From an uncultured Clostridia bacterium (GTDB lineage: Bacteria > Bacillota > Clostridia > TANB77 > CAG-508), in assembly GCA_947631315.1 (NCBI GenBank), contig CANRLA010000029.1, positions 1 to 15,011 of the forward strand: a stretch of DNA of 15,011 bases, read 5' to 3'. The first letter of the stretch is position 1, and each line of letters opens with the position of its first letter. Below, piece after piece: positions 14,291 to 15,011 of this stretch. The position numbers and the translations under genes were made by a program. Under the pieces are notes generated by a model that was not told the origin of the DNA, searched no databases, and saw only the letters and a list, made by a program, of their open reading frames with translations.

Positions 14291-14313
14291 ATCCACGGGT
14301 AAAACCCGTGGAT
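14291..14313. repeat. IS end hairpin (3' side of tnpA)
   Basis: ATCCACGGGT and ACCCGTGGAT form a perfect 10-bp stem with an AAA loop. The core is shared with the hairpin at 14975-14995, as expected for the paired ends of an IS200/IS605 element. Confidence 0.75.
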
Positions 14314-14400
14314 TTTCTTATCGGCCTATAAGGCCTTGTTACAAGCTACCGCTTAAGCGGTTTCGTTTGACGGCTTTACGCTATTTCTTTTGCGTCCTTT

Positions 14401-14863
14401 TTACTTACCACCCTTAAAAGGGTCTCTATATTCTTTTATTGTTATTTGTTCTGTCATCATATCTTCTTTTAATTGATTTTCTACATATCTATATACTGCT
14501 GTCTTGTTATTTCCTACCGTACTCACATAATATCCTGTACACCAAAATACTCTATTTCCGTATTTATATTTTAAATTTGAATGTCTTTCAAATATTATCA
14601 GTGTGCTTTTTCCTTTTAAATATCCCATAAATGATGATATGCATAATTTTGGTGGTATACTTACATACATATGTATATGATCTGGACATGACTCTGCATT
14701 TATTATTTCTACATCTTTTCTTCTACATAATTCCCTCAATATTACTCCTATTTCTTGTCTTAACTTTCCATATATTTCTTTCCTCCTAAATTTTGGTGCA
14801 AATACTATATGATATTTGCATTCCCATGTTGTGTGCTAAACTATCTGTGTATGGACTTTTCAT
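14401..14863 (-). pseudogene. tnpA: IS200-type transposase TnpA, frameshifted near codon 11
   Basis: Y1 HUH transposase of the IS200/IS605 family, which cuts and joins single-stranded DNA at the element ends. The ATG at 14863 with GAGGAG upstream begins MKSPYTDSLAH. The family continuation (TTWECKYHIVFAPKFRR) then appears in another frame from the TGG at 14826. The sequence has CACA where CACACA would restore the frame, so a 2-base loss in a CA repeat (about 14833-14828) is the simplest explanation. Downstream, the HUH motif HIH (PDHIHMYVSIPP) and catalytic Tyr (GYYVSTVGNN) are intact to the TAA at 14401. The restored length would be about 154, normal for IS200. A sequencing error or translational slippage are alternatives. 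Confidence 0.85.
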
Positions 14864-14866
14864 ACG

Positions 14867-14935
14867 AATCACTCCTCTCATTTTTAATATTTTCTGCCGT
14901 CAAACAGATTATATTATATCATGTTTGGAGTGATT
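14867..14935 (-). promoter_or_regulatory. tnpA promoter and inverted repeat able to mask its ribosome site
   Basis: An extended -10, TG-A-TATAAT, ends at 14913 on the minus strand. The inverted pair AATCACTCC (14935-14927) and GGAGTGATT (14875-14867) can fold over the tnpA Shine-Dalgarno. The upstream arm lies upstream of the predicted transcript start (about 14905). It would therefore be present only in RNA reading in from outside the element, not in RNA from its own promoter. Confidence 0.55.
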
Positions 14936-14974
14936 ATTTTTTGTTACTTTGCTCAACGCTATAAGCTTTCCTGT

Positions 14975-14995
14975 ACCACGGGTATAACCCGTGGT
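14975..14995. repeat. IS end hairpin (5' side of tnpA)
   Basis: ACCACGGGT and ACCCGTGGT form a perfect 9-bp stem with an ATA loop, matching the hairpin at 14291-14313 in its core. Confidence 0.75.
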
Positions 14996-15011
14996 TTACC
15001 CTTGAAGTTAA

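Larger units (their letters stand above)
14291..15000 (-). mobile_element. IS200/IS605-family insertion sequence (tnpA only)
   Basis: A roughly 0.7-kb element in which a Y1-type tnpA is flanked by subterminal hairpins sharing CCACGGGT/ACCCGTGG: 14291-14313 (10-bp arms, loop AAA) at the tnpA 3' side and 14975-14995 (9-bp arms, loop ATA) at the 5' side. Such imperfect palindromes are recognised as single strands by IS200/IS605 transposases, which make no terminal inverted repeats or target duplications. Two further palindromes, GGCCTATAAGGCC (14323-14335) and ACCGCTTAAGCGGT (14348-14361), and a 9-bp inverted pair TTTGACGGC/GCCGTCAAA (14366-14374, 14896-14904) lie between the ends and the gene. 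No tnpB is present. The exact cleavage positions are not determined. Confidence 0.8.

Noticed and set aside
14439..14630. Plus-strand open frame opposite tnpA.
   Set aside because: It is a shadow of the transposase frame with no start signals.

Overview
The window is very AT-rich and looks like the chromosome of an endospore-forming, Gram-positive Clostridia-type bacterium. The support is Shine-Dalgarno sites of the AGGAG type, UAA stops on the intact genes whose ends I checked, sigma-A promoters with 17-bp spacers, a dipicolinate synthase subunit B gene (sporulation) and a diacylglycerol glucosyltransferase-type gene. No gene identifies the species.

Layout. Bases 1-80 look like the 3' end of a group II intron that continues off the left edge. 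Then come a GT28 glycolipid glucosyltransferase (minus), a divergent XerC/D-type tyrosine recombinase (plus) and dpaB/spoVFB (plus). The dpaB reading frame has no ATG, GTG or TTG at the correct place and appears to start at AUA. A bidirectional terminator separates dpaB from a long minus-strand run from about 10294 down to 3256: a 60-residue unknown protein, rlmD/rlmCD, a UbiA-family prenyltransferase of the phosphoribosyl-polyprenyl-phosphate type, a large GT-C membrane glycosyltransferase, a metallophosphoesterase and prfB (RF2 without a programmed frameshift).

The stretch 10404-10653 holds a compact minus-strand transcription unit: a consensus-like promoter, a strong ribosome site, an 18-codon ORF ending in Arg-Ala-Pro-Pro and three successive stop codons, an 11-bp GGAA-loop hairpin, and a terminator. 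It is the best candidate for an undescribed system, because RAPP is a known ribosome-arrest motif.

To the right is an accessory region. It holds two HExxH metallopeptidase-like genes of unknown function (289 and 436 residues), an ASCH-domain gene between them, a 150-residue partner upstream of the larger peptidase, and a GC-richer intergenic patch. The right edge is an IS200/IS605-family element with a frameshifted tnpA, palindromic ends and a 5' inverted repeat placed to block translation of read-through transcripts.

How the genes may work together: the UbiA and GT-C genes overlap by 8 bp and probably make and use a lipid-linked pentose for a cell-surface glycan. rlmD, prfB and the RAPP transcript all concern the ribosome, but a link between them is only inferred.
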